Notes: generated from the sequence alone by a model not told the origin. Positions 38,512 to 48,591 are shown, counted from the first letter of the stretch. The stretch is 64,000 nt of DNA from Thiorhodovibrio litoralis (GCF_033954455.1 NZ_CP121473.1:1302001-1366000); one strand, 5' to 3'. Program-made: numbers and translations.

Positions 38512-40362
38512 TTGTCCATTCATCAAGGCAGTCCGCGCGTCGATGCGTTGGTGCTCTACAAGTCCCGCCCGGCGCGGGTCAGCGCGCTCGACGACAAAAT
38601 CGAGATCGAGCTCGAAGGTAGCCAGACCAAGCGCGTGCGCCCCAAAGACGTGGTGATGCTGCATCCGGGCCCGCTGCGCCGGCTTGCTGATCTTACCAAC
38701 GGGCTTGGCGAGCTGGCCGGTGATGGCGGGAGTGTCGAGGAGACCTGGGAGCTGCTCGATGGCGAGACCACCACCCTGGTCGATCTGGCCGAGCTGATTC
38801 ATGGCGAGTCCTCCCCTGCGGCTGTCTGGGCGACCTGGCAGTTGGTCATGGAAGGCGTGCTGTTCGAGGGCGAGCCCGATGCCATCCACCCGCGCTCGGC
38901 CGAGGCGATTGCCGAGGAGCGCGAGCAGCGCGAGGCAAAGGCGCGCGCCGAGCAGGACTGGGCGGATTTTGTCGCCCGCGTCGAGCAGCGCGCGCTGGCC
39001 CCAGAGGATGCCGAGCGCCTGCGCGAGGTCGAGCGCCTGGCCTATCAGCAGAGCGAGCACTCGCGCATTCTCAAACACTTCAATGTGGCCGAGCAGCCAG
39101 CGAAGGCGCATGAATTCCTGCTGCGCATCGGCCATTGGCGGCCCGAGCATAACCCGCATCCGCGACGCTTCGGGGTGGCGCTCAGGTCACCCGAGTTGGC
39201 GCTGCCCGAGTTGGTCGAGGAGTCCCGTTTGGATCTGACCGGCCTGCCGGCTTTCGCGATTGACGATGCCGGCAATCAGGACCCGGACGATGCCATCAGC
39301 CTGGATGGCGAACGCATCTGGGTGCATGTGGCCGATGTGGCCGCTTTAGTGGCCCCGGGCTCGGAACTCGACCTCGAGGCGCGTGCGCGCGGGGCCACGC
39401 TGTACTTGCCAGAAGGGGCGGTGACCATGCTGCCAGAGGCGGCGACCGCAGCGCTCGGTGTGGGTCTGCAAGAGGTTTCCCCAGCCTTGTCCTTCGGTTT
39501 TCGCTGCGACGAGCAGGGGGAGCTTGCCGATATCGATATTCAGCCAAGCTGGGTGCGGGTTGAGCGCCTGAGCTACGCCGAGGCGGAGCAGCGGCTGGAC
39601 GAGGAGCCCTTCGCCTCCTTGATGCAAATTACCGAGCGCTTCCGCGCCCGGCGTGCGGCCAATCAGTCCGCCCGTATCGATCTGCCGGAGGTCAGTGTGC
39701 GGCTGCGCGACGGCCAAGTGGCGATCGAGCCGATCGAACGCCTGGCCGCGCGCGATCTGGTCACTGACGCCATGCTGATGGCCGGCGAGGCCGCAGCGCG
39801 CTTTTGCCAGGAACGCGCGCTTGCCATCCCCTTTGCCGTGCAGCCGCCGCCGGAGCGCATCGAGCAGCCGGAGACGCTGTCTGGCATGTACGCCTATCGG
39901 CGCTGTTTTAAGCCCACGCGCATGGCGGTGGAGCCCGGCGCGCATGGCAGCCTGGGCCTGCCGCTCTATGCGCGCGCGACCAGCCCACTGCGCCGCTATG
40001 CGGATTTGCTGGTGCATCAGCAGTTGCGCGCGCATCTGCGCGGCGATCCGGTGCTGGATGCGAGCGAGGTCGCCGCGCGCGCCAGTCAGGCCGAGGTGGC
40101 CGGGGCGGCGGTGCGCAAGGCCGAGCGGCTGTCTAATCAGCACTGGAAGCTGGTTTATCTGCGCGCCCACCCAGGGTGGCGCGGACGTGCCCAGGTGGTG
40201 GCGCAGGAGGAGCGACGCACCATGGTGATGATTCCTGAGCTTGCCTTCGAGACCCGGTTGCGCGCCAAGCAGGAGCTGGCGCTCGATGCCGAGCTGGAGC
40301 TGGTGCTGTCCTCGGTGGACCTACCTGAGCTCGAGGGGCGTTTCCGCCTCGCCGGCGGTTGA
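38512..40362 (+). CDS. RNase II-family exoribonuclease
   Basis: 3'-5' exoribonuclease of the RNB family, 616 residues (E. coli RNase II 644). The RNB catalytic Asp cluster is FAIDDAGNQDPDDAISLDGERIWVHVADVAALV. Family markers YLPEGAVTMLPE, ARATSPLRRYADLLVHQQL and a C-terminal S1-like beta region (AQVVAQEERRTMVMIPELAFETRL) are present. The start is TTG at 38512, without a strong ribosome site. The N-terminal ~230 residues replace cold-shock domains with a helical region and are less typical. The 3' end overlaps the convergent membrane-anchored protein gene by 42 bases. Confidence 0.9.
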   Translation: MSIHQGSPRVDALVLYKSRPARVSALDDKIEIELEGSQTKRVRPKDVVMLHPGPLRRLADLTNGLGELAGDGGSVEETWELLDGETTTLVDLAELIHGESSPAAVWATWQLVMEGVLFEGEPDAIHPRSAEAIAEEREQREAKARAEQDWADFVARVEQRALAPEDAERLREVERLAYQQSEHSRILKHFNVAEQPAKAHEFLLRIGHWRPEHNPHPRRFGVALRSPELALPELVEESRLDLTGLPAFAIDDAGNQDPDDAISLDGERIWVHVADVAALVAPGSELDLEARARGATLYLPEGAVTMLPEAATAALGVGLQEVSPALSFGFRCDEQGELADIDIQPSWVRVERLSYAEAEQRLDEEPFASLMQITERFRARRAANQSARIDLPEVSVRLRDGQVAIEPIERLAARDLVTDAMLMAGEAAARFCQERALAIPFAVQPPPERIEQPETLSGMYAYRRCFKPTRMAVEPGAHGSLGLPLYARATSPLRRYADLLVHQQLRAHLRGDPVLDASEVAARASQAEVAGAAVRKAERLSNQHWKLVYLRAHPGWRGRAQVVAQEERRTMVMIPELAFETRLRAKQELALDAELELVLSSVDLPELEGRFRLAGG

Positions 40363-41046
40363 CTTGGCCGCGAGCAGCCTTGCGCGCGCGGCCAGGAAAT
40401 CGTCCGCGTTCAGGTATTGGATGACCACGGCGCCGTCTGGGTCGCGTGCGATGTCCATGCCGACCTCAGGGTAGAGCCAGTGCAGGATGCCGGTTTCTTC
40501 GCTGAGAATTTCCGCTGGCTCGCCGAAGTTTCCCGCGAGATCACGCGCTTCGAGTCGCTTCCATGGCAGATAGGTGAGACGGCGCAGCGGTGCCTGGGCC
40601 AGGCGGGTGGAGTCCGCTGGTGCCAGGGTGACCTTGCGCGCGCCATTGCCGAGGCCGCTGATGCGCGTTCCGCGCTGGTAAATAGCCTCCAGCTCGGCTG
40701 CGGGCACTTGCAAGGTCACCACCCAATCGGCGCGGATCTGGCTTAGGATGACGTCATCGAAAAAGGCCTCGACGCTCATGCTGCCGCCCGGCTCGACGAA
40801 CAGGCTGAGCTTGCCGGGTTCGCTGAGCAGCCCCTGCAGCTCAGCCAGCCGGCTCTCGCCCAGGGTGAGGCCAAAGACCTCGACTTGCCCGGCCTCAGAG
40901 CGGGTGACATCCCAGGGCAGCCGCGGCGGGCCGGATGGCGCAGTGGGTGGCTTGAGCGACAGCAGGAGCCAGACCCCGATAAAGCCCATCAGCGCAGCGG
41001 CCAGGATGCTCAGGATGATTTTTCGGTCCATGGCCCTTAAGGTCAT
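40321..41046 (-). CDS. Membrane-anchored periplasmic protein of unknown function
   Basis: A 241-residue protein with an N-terminal membrane segment (about 10-30: ILSILAAALMGFIGVWLLLSL). The remaining ~200 residues are probably periplasmic, with a mixed alpha/beta pattern (VFGLTLGESRLAELQGLL, SEETGILHWLYPEVGMDIA). The whole length looks coding, but I do not recognise the family. Start at 41046, or the inner ATG at 41031. It overlaps the RNase II gene tail to tail by 42 bases. Confidence 0.7.
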   Translation of the reverse strand: MTLRAMDRKIILSILAAALMGFIGVWLLLSLKPPTAPSGPPRLPWDVTRSEAGQVEVFGLTLGESRLAELQGLLSEPGKLSLFVEPGGSMSVEAFFDDVILSQIRADWVVTLQVPAAELEAIYQRGTRISGLGNGARKVTLAPADSTRLAQAPLRRLTYLPWKRLEARDLAGNFGEPAEILSEETGILHWLYPEVGMDIARDPDGAVVIQYLNADDFLAARARLLAAKSTAGEAETPLELR

Positions 41047-41091
41047 TCGTTGGCGGCGAGTAGCGCTCTTGGCGCGCAGCCGCAGCTTAGA

Positions 41092-41553
41092 TCATGGCCG
41101 CTCGAGCAGCAGGCCGGCGGCGACGCGCCGGCCCTCGCTGGCGAGCAGGTTGTAAGTGCGGCAGGCGGCACCGGTGCGCATCCATTCGATCCCGATGCCG
41201 TCTTCGGCGCCGGCGGCGAGCAGCGATGGCGGCGGCAGGATGGGGGTCGCGCCAGTGCCGATCAGAATCACCTGCGGGCGGGCGTCGAGCAAAGCTTCGA
41301 GATCGGCTCGTTCCAAGTCTCTGATGTCGGCTGGTTCAAAGTCTTCGAGGTCCGCTTTTTCGAGGGTGTTCTGCTTCATCGAGCGAGAGGGCGGCGAACT
41401 CGATGGCGACTGCGGCAAGACCCATGGCCGCACCGGGGCGTCCGGTAACAGCAGGACCGCATGGGCGAAGACCTGCCCGCTGATGCAAAAATGCTCGGCG
41501 TCATAGGCGTCGATGCGCAAGGTTCCCGGATCAAGGATTTCAGAAAATTTCAT
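41092..41553 (-). CDS. Mth938-like domain protein
   Basis: Small soluble protein of the Mth938/NDUFAF3-like family (DUF498), function unknown in bacteria. It begins MKFSEILDPGTLRIDAYDAEHFCISGQVF and ends with PQVILIGTGATPILPPPSLLAAGAEDGIGIEWMRTGAACRTYNLLASEGRRVAAGLLLE, the typical family core. It has 153 residues. The middle carries an extra ~30-residue acidic insert with repeated ADLE/DLE units instead of the usual short linker. Confidence 0.88.
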   Translation of the reverse strand: MKFSEILDPGTLRIDAYDAEHFCISGQVFAHAVLLLPDAPVRPWVLPQSPSSSPPSRSMKQNTLEKADLEDFEPADIRDLERADLEALLDARPQVILIGTGATPILPPPSLLAAGAEDGIGIEWMRTGAACRTYNLLASEGRRVAAGLLLERP

Positions 41554-41788
41554 GACACGCTCGGTTGCTTGGGGCGGCCATTAACTGTCGGAGTTGTTAA
41601 CGGCGCAATCTACCGATGCAAGGCCGGTCGGGACAAGGTATCATTTCCGTTGGTTATTCGCCTCCCATGCGCCCTCGGGTCTGCGCGAGCGACGGCTTTG
41701 CTCGCGGTGGTCCGTTAGGTTCGTGCGGGGCGATCAAGCATCAGGAATACTCGGCTTGGGGCCGACGGTCTCGGGAATCAACACTGTC

Positions 41789-43195
41789 ATGTCAAAACCC
41801 TTCACGATGTCTTCTTCGGGCGGCTCATGCTCGGGGATTGCGCGCGCGCGCCTGTTTGCCGTTGCGCTGCTCGCTCCGCTGTGCATTCTGCCTGGAGCGC
41901 AGGCGGCCGATCTACTCGACATCTACGATCTCGCCGCCAACAGCGATCCCACCTTGCGGGAATCGGAGCAGACCTTCTACGCCACGCGCGAGAGCAAGCC
42001 GCAGGCGCAAGCGCTGCTGTTGCCGAATTTCTCTCTGAACGGCAATGTGAATTACAACAACGTCAAGAGTCAGGGGGGGCGCACCAGCTTGTTTGGCTCG
42101 GCCAATCGCAACGATACCTATCAGACGTCGGGCGTCGGTGCGGTGCTGTCGCAATCGCTCTATAACCGTGCGAGCTGGGTCCAGCTCAGTCAGGCTGACA
42201 ACTCCATCAATCAGGCCGAGGCCCAGTACAAGGCGGCGCAAATCGACCTGATGGTGCGCACCACCCAGGCCTATTTCGACGTGCTGCGCGCGAATGATGC
42301 AGTACGCGTGCAGAAGGCGCTGGAAACCGCCAATGCGCGCCAACTCGAGCAGTCGCAGCAGCGCTTCGAGGTGGGCCTGGTCGCCATTACCGACGTGAAC
42401 GAAAGCCAGGCTGCTTACGACCGCTCGCGTGCCAATCTGATCAGCGCGAAGAACATCCTCGATAACCGCTGGGAGGCGCTCAGGCGCATTGTTGGTCCGG
42501 TCTCGCTGCCTCTGGCGCGACTGGGTGACAAACTACCCTTGGCTCCGCCCGAGCCAAACGATATGGACACCTGGGCCGAGACAGCGTTGTCGAGTAATTT
42601 TAATGTCATCGCCGCGCGACAAGCTGTCGAGGTGGCGCGCAAGGAGATCGAAGTTCAGCGCTCAGGCTACTACCCAAGTGTCGATGTGCAGGCGGGTTAT
42701 GATCTGGCGCGCTCCGGGGCGGAGTACGGTCAGGATACCGACAGCGCCTACGTTGGGTTGAATCTGACGGTGCCTGTTTATCAGGGCGGTGCCGTGGCCT
42801 CCCGCACCCGCCAGGCCGGGTACAATTTTCGCGCCGCTCAGGATCGCTTCGATCAGCAGCGCCGCGCGGTGCTCAACGACGTCAAGGACGCCTTTCGCGG
42901 CATTCTCTCAAGCATCAGCGATGTCAAAGCGCGGCAGGCCGCCATTGTCTCAGCGCGAAGCGCCCTGGAATCCACCCAGGCAGGTCTTGAAGTCGGCACC
43001 CGCACGCAGGTCGATGTGCTGAATGCGCAGCAGAATTTGTTCCAGGCGGAATATGACTACCTCTCGTCGCGTTACGACTACATCATCAATGGCGCCCTGC
43101 TGCATCAGGCGACCAGCACGCTCAACCGTGATGTGCTCGCGATGGGCAACGCCTGGCTGAATAAAAAAGATCTGGTCGAGCCACCGTCGTACTGA
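41789..43195 (+). CDS. TolC-family outer membrane efflux protein
   Basis: Outer-membrane channel of type I secretion or RND efflux. The start is set at ATG 41789 (alternative 41807), giving a signal peptide with [18 protein letters not shown] and a mature protein starting [21 protein letters not shown], the standard TolC N-terminus. It has 468 residues with two OEP repeats: long helical hairpins ([52 protein letters not shown]) and beta-strand parts NYNNVKSQ and AGYDLARSG. It stands alone, so the partner pump is unknown. It could serve the T1SS-like substrate at 58123. Confidence 0.93.
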   Translation: MSKPFTMSSSGGSCSGIARARLFAVALLAPLCILPGAQAADLLDIYDLAANSDPTLRESEQTFYATRESKPQAQALLLPNFSLNGNVNYNNVKSQGGRTSLFGSANRNDTYQTSGVGAVLSQSLYNRASWVQLSQADNSINQAEAQYKAAQIDLMVRTTQAYFDVLRANDAVRVQKALETANARQLEQSQQRFEVGLVAITDVNESQAAYDRSRANLISAKNILDNRWEALRRIVGPVSLPLARLGDKLPLAPPEPNDMDTWAETALSSNFNVIAARQAVEVARKEIEVQRSGYYPSVDVQAGYDLARSGAEYGQDTDSAYVGLNLTVPVYQGGAVASRTRQAGYNFRAAQDRFDQQRRAVLNDVKDAFRGILSSISDVKARQAAIVSARSALESTQAGLEVGTRTQVDVLNAQQNLFQAEYDYLSSRYDYIINGALLHQATSTLNRDVLAMGNAWLNKKDLVEPPSY

Positions 43196-43208
43196 GGTCG
43201 CGCGCGAC

Positions 43209-44321
43209 ATGTCTGGTAATAGCCTCGGGCGCAGCTTGGTCTTCACCAGCTTTGGTGAGAGTCATGGCCCGGCGATCGGTGGAATCCTCGACGGCTGCCC
43301 GCCGGGCATTCCGCTTGCCGAGGCCGATCTGCAAATCGATCTCGACCGGCGCGCGCCTGGTCAGTCGCGCCACACCACCCAAAGGCGCGAGCCTGACCAG
43401 GTGCGCATTCTCTCGGGCGTCTTTGAGGGGCAGACCACGGGTACGCCAATCGCGTTGCTGATCGAAAATGTCGATCAGCGCTCCAAAGACTACTCCGAAA
43501 TCGCCAGTCGCTTTCGCCCCGGCCACGCCGACTACAGCTACACGATGAAATACGGCCACCGCGATTATCGCGGCGGCGGGCGCTCCTCGGCGCGCGAAAC
43601 TGCTGCCCGCGTCGCCGCGGGGGCGGTGGCAAAACAGGTCCTCAAGGTCCTGTGTGGCGCGCGGGTGCGGGGGTATCTGTCGCAGCTCGGGCCGCTGCGC
43701 CCGCAAGTGCTCGATTGGGAGCAAGTCAACGCCAACCCCTTCTTCTGCGGCGATGTCGGCCTGGTCCCGGAGCTTGAGTCCTACATGGATGCCCTGCGCA
43801 AGGATGGTGACTCCATCGGCGCCGAGGTGACCGTGGTGGCCGAGGGGCTGCCTCCGGGGCTCGGCGAGCCGGTATTCGATCGCCTCGATGCCGATATCGC
43901 CCATGCGTTGATGAGCATCAATGCGGTCAAGGGCGTCGAGGTCGGCGCCGGCTTTGCAAGCGTGGCCCAGAAAGGTAGCGAGCACCGCGATGAAATGACC
44001 CCGGCAGGCTTTTTGAGCAACAATGCCGGCGGCGTGTTGGGGGGCATCTCAACCGGGCAGGACATCATCGCGCGCCTTGCGCTCAAACCAACCTCAAGCA
44101 TTCGCTTGCCAGGGCGCACGGTCAACCTGAGCGGGGAAGCGGTGGAGATCGTCACCAAAGGCCGCCATGACCCTTGCGTTGGCATTCGCGCCACGCCCAT
44201 CGCCGAGGCCATGCTGGCGCTGGTGCTGGCCGATCATCTGTTGCGCCAGCGCGGGCAGAACGCCGGGATTCAAACCCCGCTCGACCCATTGCCGGCGCAG
44301 GCGCCGCCCTCGGGCGAGTGA
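43209..44321 (+). CDS. aroC: Chorismate synthase
   Basis: Last common step of aromatic amino acid synthesis, FMN-dependent. It has 370 residues (E. coli 361). Family signatures are [67 protein letters not shown] and the [12 protein letters not shown] and GGISTGQDI segments. It starts 13 bases after the TolC-family gene stop on the same strand. Confidence 0.97.
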   Translation: MSGNSLGRSLVFTSFGESHGPAIGGILDGCPPGIPLAEADLQIDLDRRAPGQSRHTTQRREPDQVRILSGVFEGQTTGTPIALLIENVDQRSKDYSEIASRFRPGHADYSYTMKYGHRDYRGGGRSSARETAARVAAGAVAKQVLKVLCGARVRGYLSQLGPLRPQVLDWEQVNANPFFCGDVGLVPELESYMDALRKDGDSIGAEVTVVAEGLPPGLGEPVFDRLDADIAHALMSINAVKGVEVGAGFASVAQKGSEHRDEMTPAGFLSNNAGGVLGGISTGQDIIARLALKPTSSIRLPGRTVNLSGEAVEIVTKGRHDPCVGIRATPIAEAMLALVLADHLLRQRGQNAGIQTPLDPLPAQAPPSGE

Positions 44322-44442
44322 CGGATGCCGGTTTGTTGCATCCCCTTATTCCCATTCCACTCCAAGCAGCCTTGAACATCCGCTAGCGACCCCTGCCGGC
44401 GCGAGCGCGTCTTGCCGGTTATCCGCTGCCCGCATCTCCCTT

Positions 44443-45582
44443 ATGCCCTACTGGCGCCTGTCCGGCTACTACCTCTTCTATTTTGGCGCCCTGGGTGCGC
44501 TGGTGCCCTATTGGGGCCTTTATCTGAAGTCACTCGGGTTTTCCTCGGCGGCCATTGGCGCGCTCATGGCCATCCTGATGGGCACCAAGTTGGCGGCACC
44601 CATGCTCTGGGGTTGGCTGGCGGACCATCTGGGAAAGCGCATGCTGCTGGTGCGTCTGTCCGCCTTTGCCACTTGCATCGCGTTCGTCGGCATTTTTTGG
44701 GCGCAGTCGCTGGGCGCGGTGGCGGCGGTGATGCTGCTGTTCAGCTTCTTTTGGAACGCGGCCTTGCCGCAGATGGAATCGGTCACCTTCAATCACCTGG
44801 GGGCAGCCGTCAATCGTTACTCACGGGTGCGTCTGTGGGGTTCGGTCGGCTTTGTTCTCACAGTCGGGCTGCTCGGCTGGTGGATTGGACGCGACGGTAC
44901 AGGTGCGATTCCAGGGGCCGTGCTGGTGCTTTTCATCGCCGTCTGGATCAGTGCCTTGTTGGTTCCCGATTGCGCGCATCGGCACCATCCGCATCCGGTG
45001 CCGCCCGTTCGCTGCCTGCTTGCCCGTCCCGAGATCGCCTTTTTTCTGCTGGCTTGCTTTTTGATGCAGTTCAGTCATGGGATTTACTACGCTTTTTATT
45101 CCATTCATCTCGAGGCAATTGGCTATCCTAGTGTGTTGGTCGGCGGTCTTTGGGCGTTTGGCGTGGTGGCCGAGGTGTTGGTATTCCTGCGCATGCACTG
45201 GTTGCTCGAGCGCTTCGGCGCGCGCAACATTCTGCTGACGGCCCTGTTGCTGGCGGTGTTGCGTTGGAGTCTGATAGGCTTTCTGGCGCCAATCCTGTGG
45301 GTGCAGGTCTTTGCTCAAGCGCTGCACGCCGCAACCTTTGGCGCTTTTCATGCGGCGGCCATTCACCTGGTGCACCATTATTTCCCGGGCTCGATTCAGG
45401 GCCGGGGGCAGGCACTTTACAATAGCTTGAGCTTCGGCGCCGGGGGCGGTGCCGGGAGCCTGCTGGCCGGTCAGATATGGGAGCCGCTGGGCGCTGGGCC
45501 CACCTTTGCGCTGGCGGCACTGGCAGCTTTGGGCGGCTGGCTATGCACTTGGTTCTTTGTCGACAGGGAAGGGCGCTATTAG
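44443..45582 (+). CDS. MFS transporter (MFS_1-like, 3-phenylpropionate transporter type)
   Basis: A 379-residue 12-helix major facilitator. The start at ATG 44443 opens directly into the first helix (MPYWRLSGYYLFYFGALGALVPYWGLYLKSLGFSSAAIGAL). The longer frame upstream reads Arg-rich antisense-like residues. The loop 2-3 motif WGWLADHLGKRMLLVRL is present. The group resembles HcaT/nucleoside-type permeases, but the substrate is unknown. It ends with the helix before FVDREGRY. Confidence 0.88.
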   Translation: MPYWRLSGYYLFYFGALGALVPYWGLYLKSLGFSSAAIGALMAILMGTKLAAPMLWGWLADHLGKRMLLVRLSAFATCIAFVGIFWAQSLGAVAAVMLLFSFFWNAALPQMESVTFNHLGAAVNRYSRVRLWGSVGFVLTVGLLGWWIGRDGTGAIPGAVLVLFIAVWISALLVPDCAHRHHPHPVPPVRCLLARPEIAFFLLACFLMQFSHGIYYAFYSIHLEAIGYPSVLVGGLWAFGVVAEVLVFLRMHWLLERFGARNILLTALLLAVLRWSLIGFLAPILWVQVFAQALHAATFGAFHAAAIHLVHHYFPGSIQGRGQALYNSLSFGAGGGAGSLLAGQIWEPLGAGPTFALAALAALGGWLCTWFFVDREGRY

Positions 45583-45594
45583 GCGTCGTCCCTG

Positions 45595-45620
45595 TTTTGT
45601 GTTAAGGGTTTTGTGTTAAG
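45595..45620. repeat. Direct repeat TTTTGTGTTAAG x2
   Basis: The 12-bp sequence occurs at 45595-45606 and 45609-45620, a 14-base period, just after the MFS stop and upstream of the DUF4912-glgA genes. It could be part of a regulator site or promoter region. Confidence 0.5.
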
Positions 45621-45812
45621 ATCTCACACCGAAGGTTCCGCTGGCCGCCGCGGACCTATTAGGCTCTGCTCTTGCCGCGCCCGGCTTGGGCTTGATCTCT
45701 GGAGGCCAGGCGGATTTTTCGACTCTTCCCCCGTTCCGACGATGCTCAGACATCGATTGCGCGCGCCCCGTCAGAGCCTTTTCCGGTTGCCGGCGAGCGT
45801 GATTTCTTTGTC

Positions 45813-46889
45813 TTGTATCCGGCCCGGTCCGACGCGCTCGAGGCACGTTGGCGCCTGACGCAAGCGCAGCTGGATGGCCTGAAGGCCGCTTTTGGCACCA
45901 AGGCCGGCGCCTTATCACCAAGCGTCAGGCTGCGACGTTTTGCTGATCAGCATGCCGATGGCGGGGATGACGGCGACATGCTTCCCGTGGCAGGCGTGCA
46001 TCAGGGCCGCATCGGCTTTATCTCTTTGCAGTCCGATGCCTGGTATCAGGCCGAGCTTGGGCTGGCCAGCGCCGATGGCGGCTGGCTGATGCTGGCGCGC
46101 TCCAATCGTCTCGCGCTGCTGCCCCCTATTCGGTGCGACTTCGGCAAAGAGCCAGCGTTGGCCGATCTCTCCGCGCCGGAACAACAATCAGCGCGGGCGC
46201 ATTGTAACCCCGCCGTTGGGACGGTGCTTTCCGCCGCCGGCGATTTGTTCAGGTCTCAAGGTGGTGTTGCTCCTGCGCCGGTAAACCGCCGCGGTGGCGA
46301 TGCGCAATCGGCCGTGCGCGCCATCATTGAGGCATCCGCTGCTTATCGCAATGCAGTGGATTGCAACGCAGGGGCTGGCAGTTCTGCCTGGCATGACAAC
46401 ACTTTCACCGATCGTTGTGCTCGTTCCGGTTCTGATCCCGGTTCTTATACGGGTTCTGATCCCGGTTCTGATCAGGCCGTCGATCAAGCGCTGGATAGCG
46501 CTCTTGCGCGGCCAATTATTCCTTCTGCGCGTGGGGCCTTTGGTGCGCGGCCGGTTGCGGGTGACGACGATAAGGCGCGTTATCCAACAGCCGGCAGCGG
46601 GCCGATTGAGTCGGTCAGGGACGCTTCAGACGCGGACATTTGGGGACAGCTGCGCATTGGTGGGCGCGCCGCGCCTGGCTCCCTGCTCGAGCTTGGTGGC
46701 CATTCTTATCGGGTAGGTCCGGGGGGGGCGCTTTGCGTTCGATCTCGACATTGCCGATCCTTCGTTAATCCATGCCCTGTTGCGGTTGCTGCCCGCGCTG
46801 CCTGTGACGCAGCGGGAGGAAGAGTGAGCGCAGTGCTCCTTGTGCGACTGGATTCAAGCCATACCAGCGCTGATCGCGCAGACCGCTGA
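45813..46889 (+). CDS. DUF4912-type protein upstream of glgA, apparently frameshifted at a poly-G tract
   Basis: The segment WYQAELGLASADGGWLMLARSNRLALLPP resembles the core of DUF4912 proteins. The reading frame is open back to 45696 with coding-like residues (VAGERDFFVLYP) but no ATG/GTG before the TTG at 45813, so the true start is unclear. Near the C-terminus GGHSYRVGPGG is followed by unlikely residues. Dropping one base of the eight-G run at 46721-46728 instead gives RFAFDLDIADPSLIHALLRLL and ends at a stop at 46825-46827, with 61 bases left before glgA. As given, the ORF runs to 46889 and touches the glgA start. It may be a real frameshift, phase variation or a sequencing error. A Ser/Asp/Gly repeat lies at 46425-46476. 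Confidence 0.65.
   Translation: MYPARSDALEARWRLTQAQLDGLKAAFGTKAGALSPSVRLRRFADQHADGGDDGDMLPVAGVHQGRIGFISLQSDAWYQAELGLASADGGWLMLARSNRLALLPPIRCDFGKEPALADLSAPEQQSARAHCNPAVGTVLSAAGDLFRSQGGVAPAPVNRRGGDAQSAVRAIIEASAAYRNAVDCNAGAGSSAWHDNTFTDRCARSGSDPGSYTGSDPGSDQAVDQALDSALARPIIPSARGAFGARPVAGDDDKARYPTAGSGPIESVRDASDADIWGQLRIGGRAAPGSLLELGGHSYRVGPGGALCVRSRHCRSFVNPCPVAVAARAACDAAGGRVSAVLLVRLDSSHTSADRADR
46425..46476. repeat. 12-bp in-frame repeat tract in the DUF4912 gene
   Basis: Imperfect units of GGTTCTGATCCC (four copies or near-copies) encode repeated Ser-Asp-Pro-Gly residues in the middle of the protein. The composition is unlike the flanking sequence. Confidence 0.7.
46721..46728 (+). repeat. Homopolymer run of eight G at the probable frameshift point
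   Basis: Eight consecutive G after GGTCC. Seven G would keep the downstream frame with the conserved-looking C-terminus of the DUF4912-type protein. Eight shift it. Confidence 0.7.
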
Positions 46890-48409
46890 TGCGCATTGCG
46901 CTTCTCGCCGCTGAATGCGCACCTGTCGCCAAGGCCGGTGGACTGGGCGATTTCGTCCATGGGCTGGGGCGCGCACTGATGGCCGCGGGCGCGGATGTCG
47001 AGGTGGTGCTGCCAGATTACGACTGCCTGAGGCTTGAGCTTGTCCACGACAGGCAGTTGATCCGGGACGATCTAAGGTTTGAATTCGGCTGCGAGACAAT
47101 CCGTTGCAGGGTGTTTGCCGGACAGGTCGACGGGCTGCGCTGCCGCTTTCTGGCGCCCGCAACATCGGAAAACTTTTTTGCGCGCGGGCGCATCTATGGC
47201 GAAGCCGATGATGCGCTGCGCTTTGCCTGTTATTGCCGCGCGGCATTGGAGTTTTTCCAGCAGTCTGGCGCCTGGCCGGACATTCTGCATTGCAACGACT
47301 GGCAGACCGGACTGGTTCCGGTGCTGCTCTATGAGGACTATGCGCAGCGCGGGGTGGAGCGCACCCGCGTGTGTTACTCGCTGCACAACCTCGGCCACCA
47401 GGGCTGGGTCGGGCCGGAGTTGCTGAGCACCCTGGGGCTGAATGCCGAGCGCTTGATGACGCCCGATCGCCTTCAGGGCGACCACCTTCAAGGCGGTGCC
47501 GGGGCGCCCAGTGCCAATCTGATGAAGGGCGGCATCGTCTTTGCCAATTTCGTCACCACGGTCTCCCCGCGCTATGCATGGGAGGTTCTGCGCACCGAGC
47601 AGGGCGAGGGCCTACAAGCGGTTTTGGCCTGGAAGCAGCAACAGGGGCGGTTCGCGGGCGTGCTGAATGGAATCGATCAAGCGACCTGGAATCCGCGTAT
47701 TGATCCCCTGATTGCCCACCCGTTCGACCTCGAGCATCCGGAGCGCAAGTCTGCCAACACCCAGGCCCTGCGTGAGCGACTGGGACTGGGACTCGAACTG
47801 GGCCAGGCAAACAAGCCGCTCATCGCCGTCGTCAGTCGACTGGATCGGCAGAAGGGCGTCGGTCTCATTGCGCACGCAATGGCTTACACTCTGGCAAGAC
47901 AAGGCCAGTTCGTCTTGCTGGGCAGCGCCCTGGATGCGGAAATCCAGGCAAAGTTTGAGCGTTTGCGAGCGGAGCATGCAGATCATCCAGACTGTCATCT
48001 GGAGCTTGGCTACGATGAAACCCTGGCGCATCAAATCTATGCCGGTGCCGATCTGATCCTGGTGCCCAGCCTGTATGAGCCCTGCGGCCTGACGCAGATG
48101 ATCGCCATGCGCTATGGCTGCGTGCCCATTGTCCGACGTGTGGGCGGGCTTGCCGATACTGTTTTTGACGCAACCTTTTGCACCCGGCCGGAACACGAAC
48201 GCAATGGCTTTGTCTTTGACGGAACCGGGCCGGATGATCTCGAATTTGCGCTGGAACGGGCCATTGGGCTGTGGTTCGATTATCCGCAACGCTTTCGAGA
48301 GCTGCGTCTGAACGGAATGCGCGCGCAGCATCCCTGGGATGCGCCCGCCGAGGAATATCTGCGGATTTATGCGCGCCTGGTTGAGGATTTTGGCCAGGAT
48401 CTGATCTAA
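46889..48409 (+). CDS. glgA: Glycogen synthase (ADP-glucose type, GT5)
   Basis: Elongates alpha-1,4-glucan from ADP-glucose. It has 506 residues (E. coli 477). The N-terminal ADP-glucose site MRIALLAAECAPVAKAGGLGDFVHGLGRAL has KAGGL where KTGGL is usual. Other markers are ILHCNDWQTGLVPVLL, AVVSRLDRQKGVGLIAHAM and the C-terminal LVPSLYEPCGLTQMIAMRYGCVPIVRRVGGLADTV. It begins at the end of the DUF4912 frame (TGATG). The DUF4912 neighbour suggests a shared role in glycogen storage (inferred). Confidence 0.96.
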   Translation: MRIALLAAECAPVAKAGGLGDFVHGLGRALMAAGADVEVVLPDYDCLRLELVHDRQLIRDDLRFEFGCETIRCRVFAGQVDGLRCRFLAPATSENFFARGRIYGEADDALRFACYCRAALEFFQQSGAWPDILHCNDWQTGLVPVLLYEDYAQRGVERTRVCYSLHNLGHQGWVGPELLSTLGLNAERLMTPDRLQGDHLQGGAGAPSANLMKGGIVFANFVTTVSPRYAWEVLRTEQGEGLQAVLAWKQQQGRFAGVLNGIDQATWNPRIDPLIAHPFDLEHPERKSANTQALRERLGLGLELGQANKPLIAVVSRLDRQKGVGLIAHAMAYTLARQGQFVLLGSALDAEIQAKFERLRAEHADHPDCHLELGYDETLAHQIYAGADLILVPSLYEPCGLTQMIAMRYGCVPIVRRVGGLADTVFDATFCTRPEHERNGFVFDGTGPDDLEFALERAIGLWFDYPQRFRELRLNGMRAQHPWDAPAEEYLRIYARLVEDFGQDLI

Positions 48410-48591
48410 ATCACCCTCCTGCCATTGCGATGCCCAACGTGGTCAGGTTCTGTGGCGAGCGATTAAGCATGCTTGACCGCGAGCGGGCATGAGATTCGCA
48501 CCGGTTTGCCATGGCCTGCTTCCCGCGATTATGCTGATGGATTATCCAGAGTTGAGGCCCCGATTGTGGCCCTAGTTGAGGTTGGCAGCAC
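48410..48591. other. Intergenic region glgA-leuC
   Basis: A 182-base gap presumably carrying the leuCDB promoter. I see no leader peptide, T-box or other clear attenuator, and no strong terminator hairpin after glgA. Confidence 0.3.
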
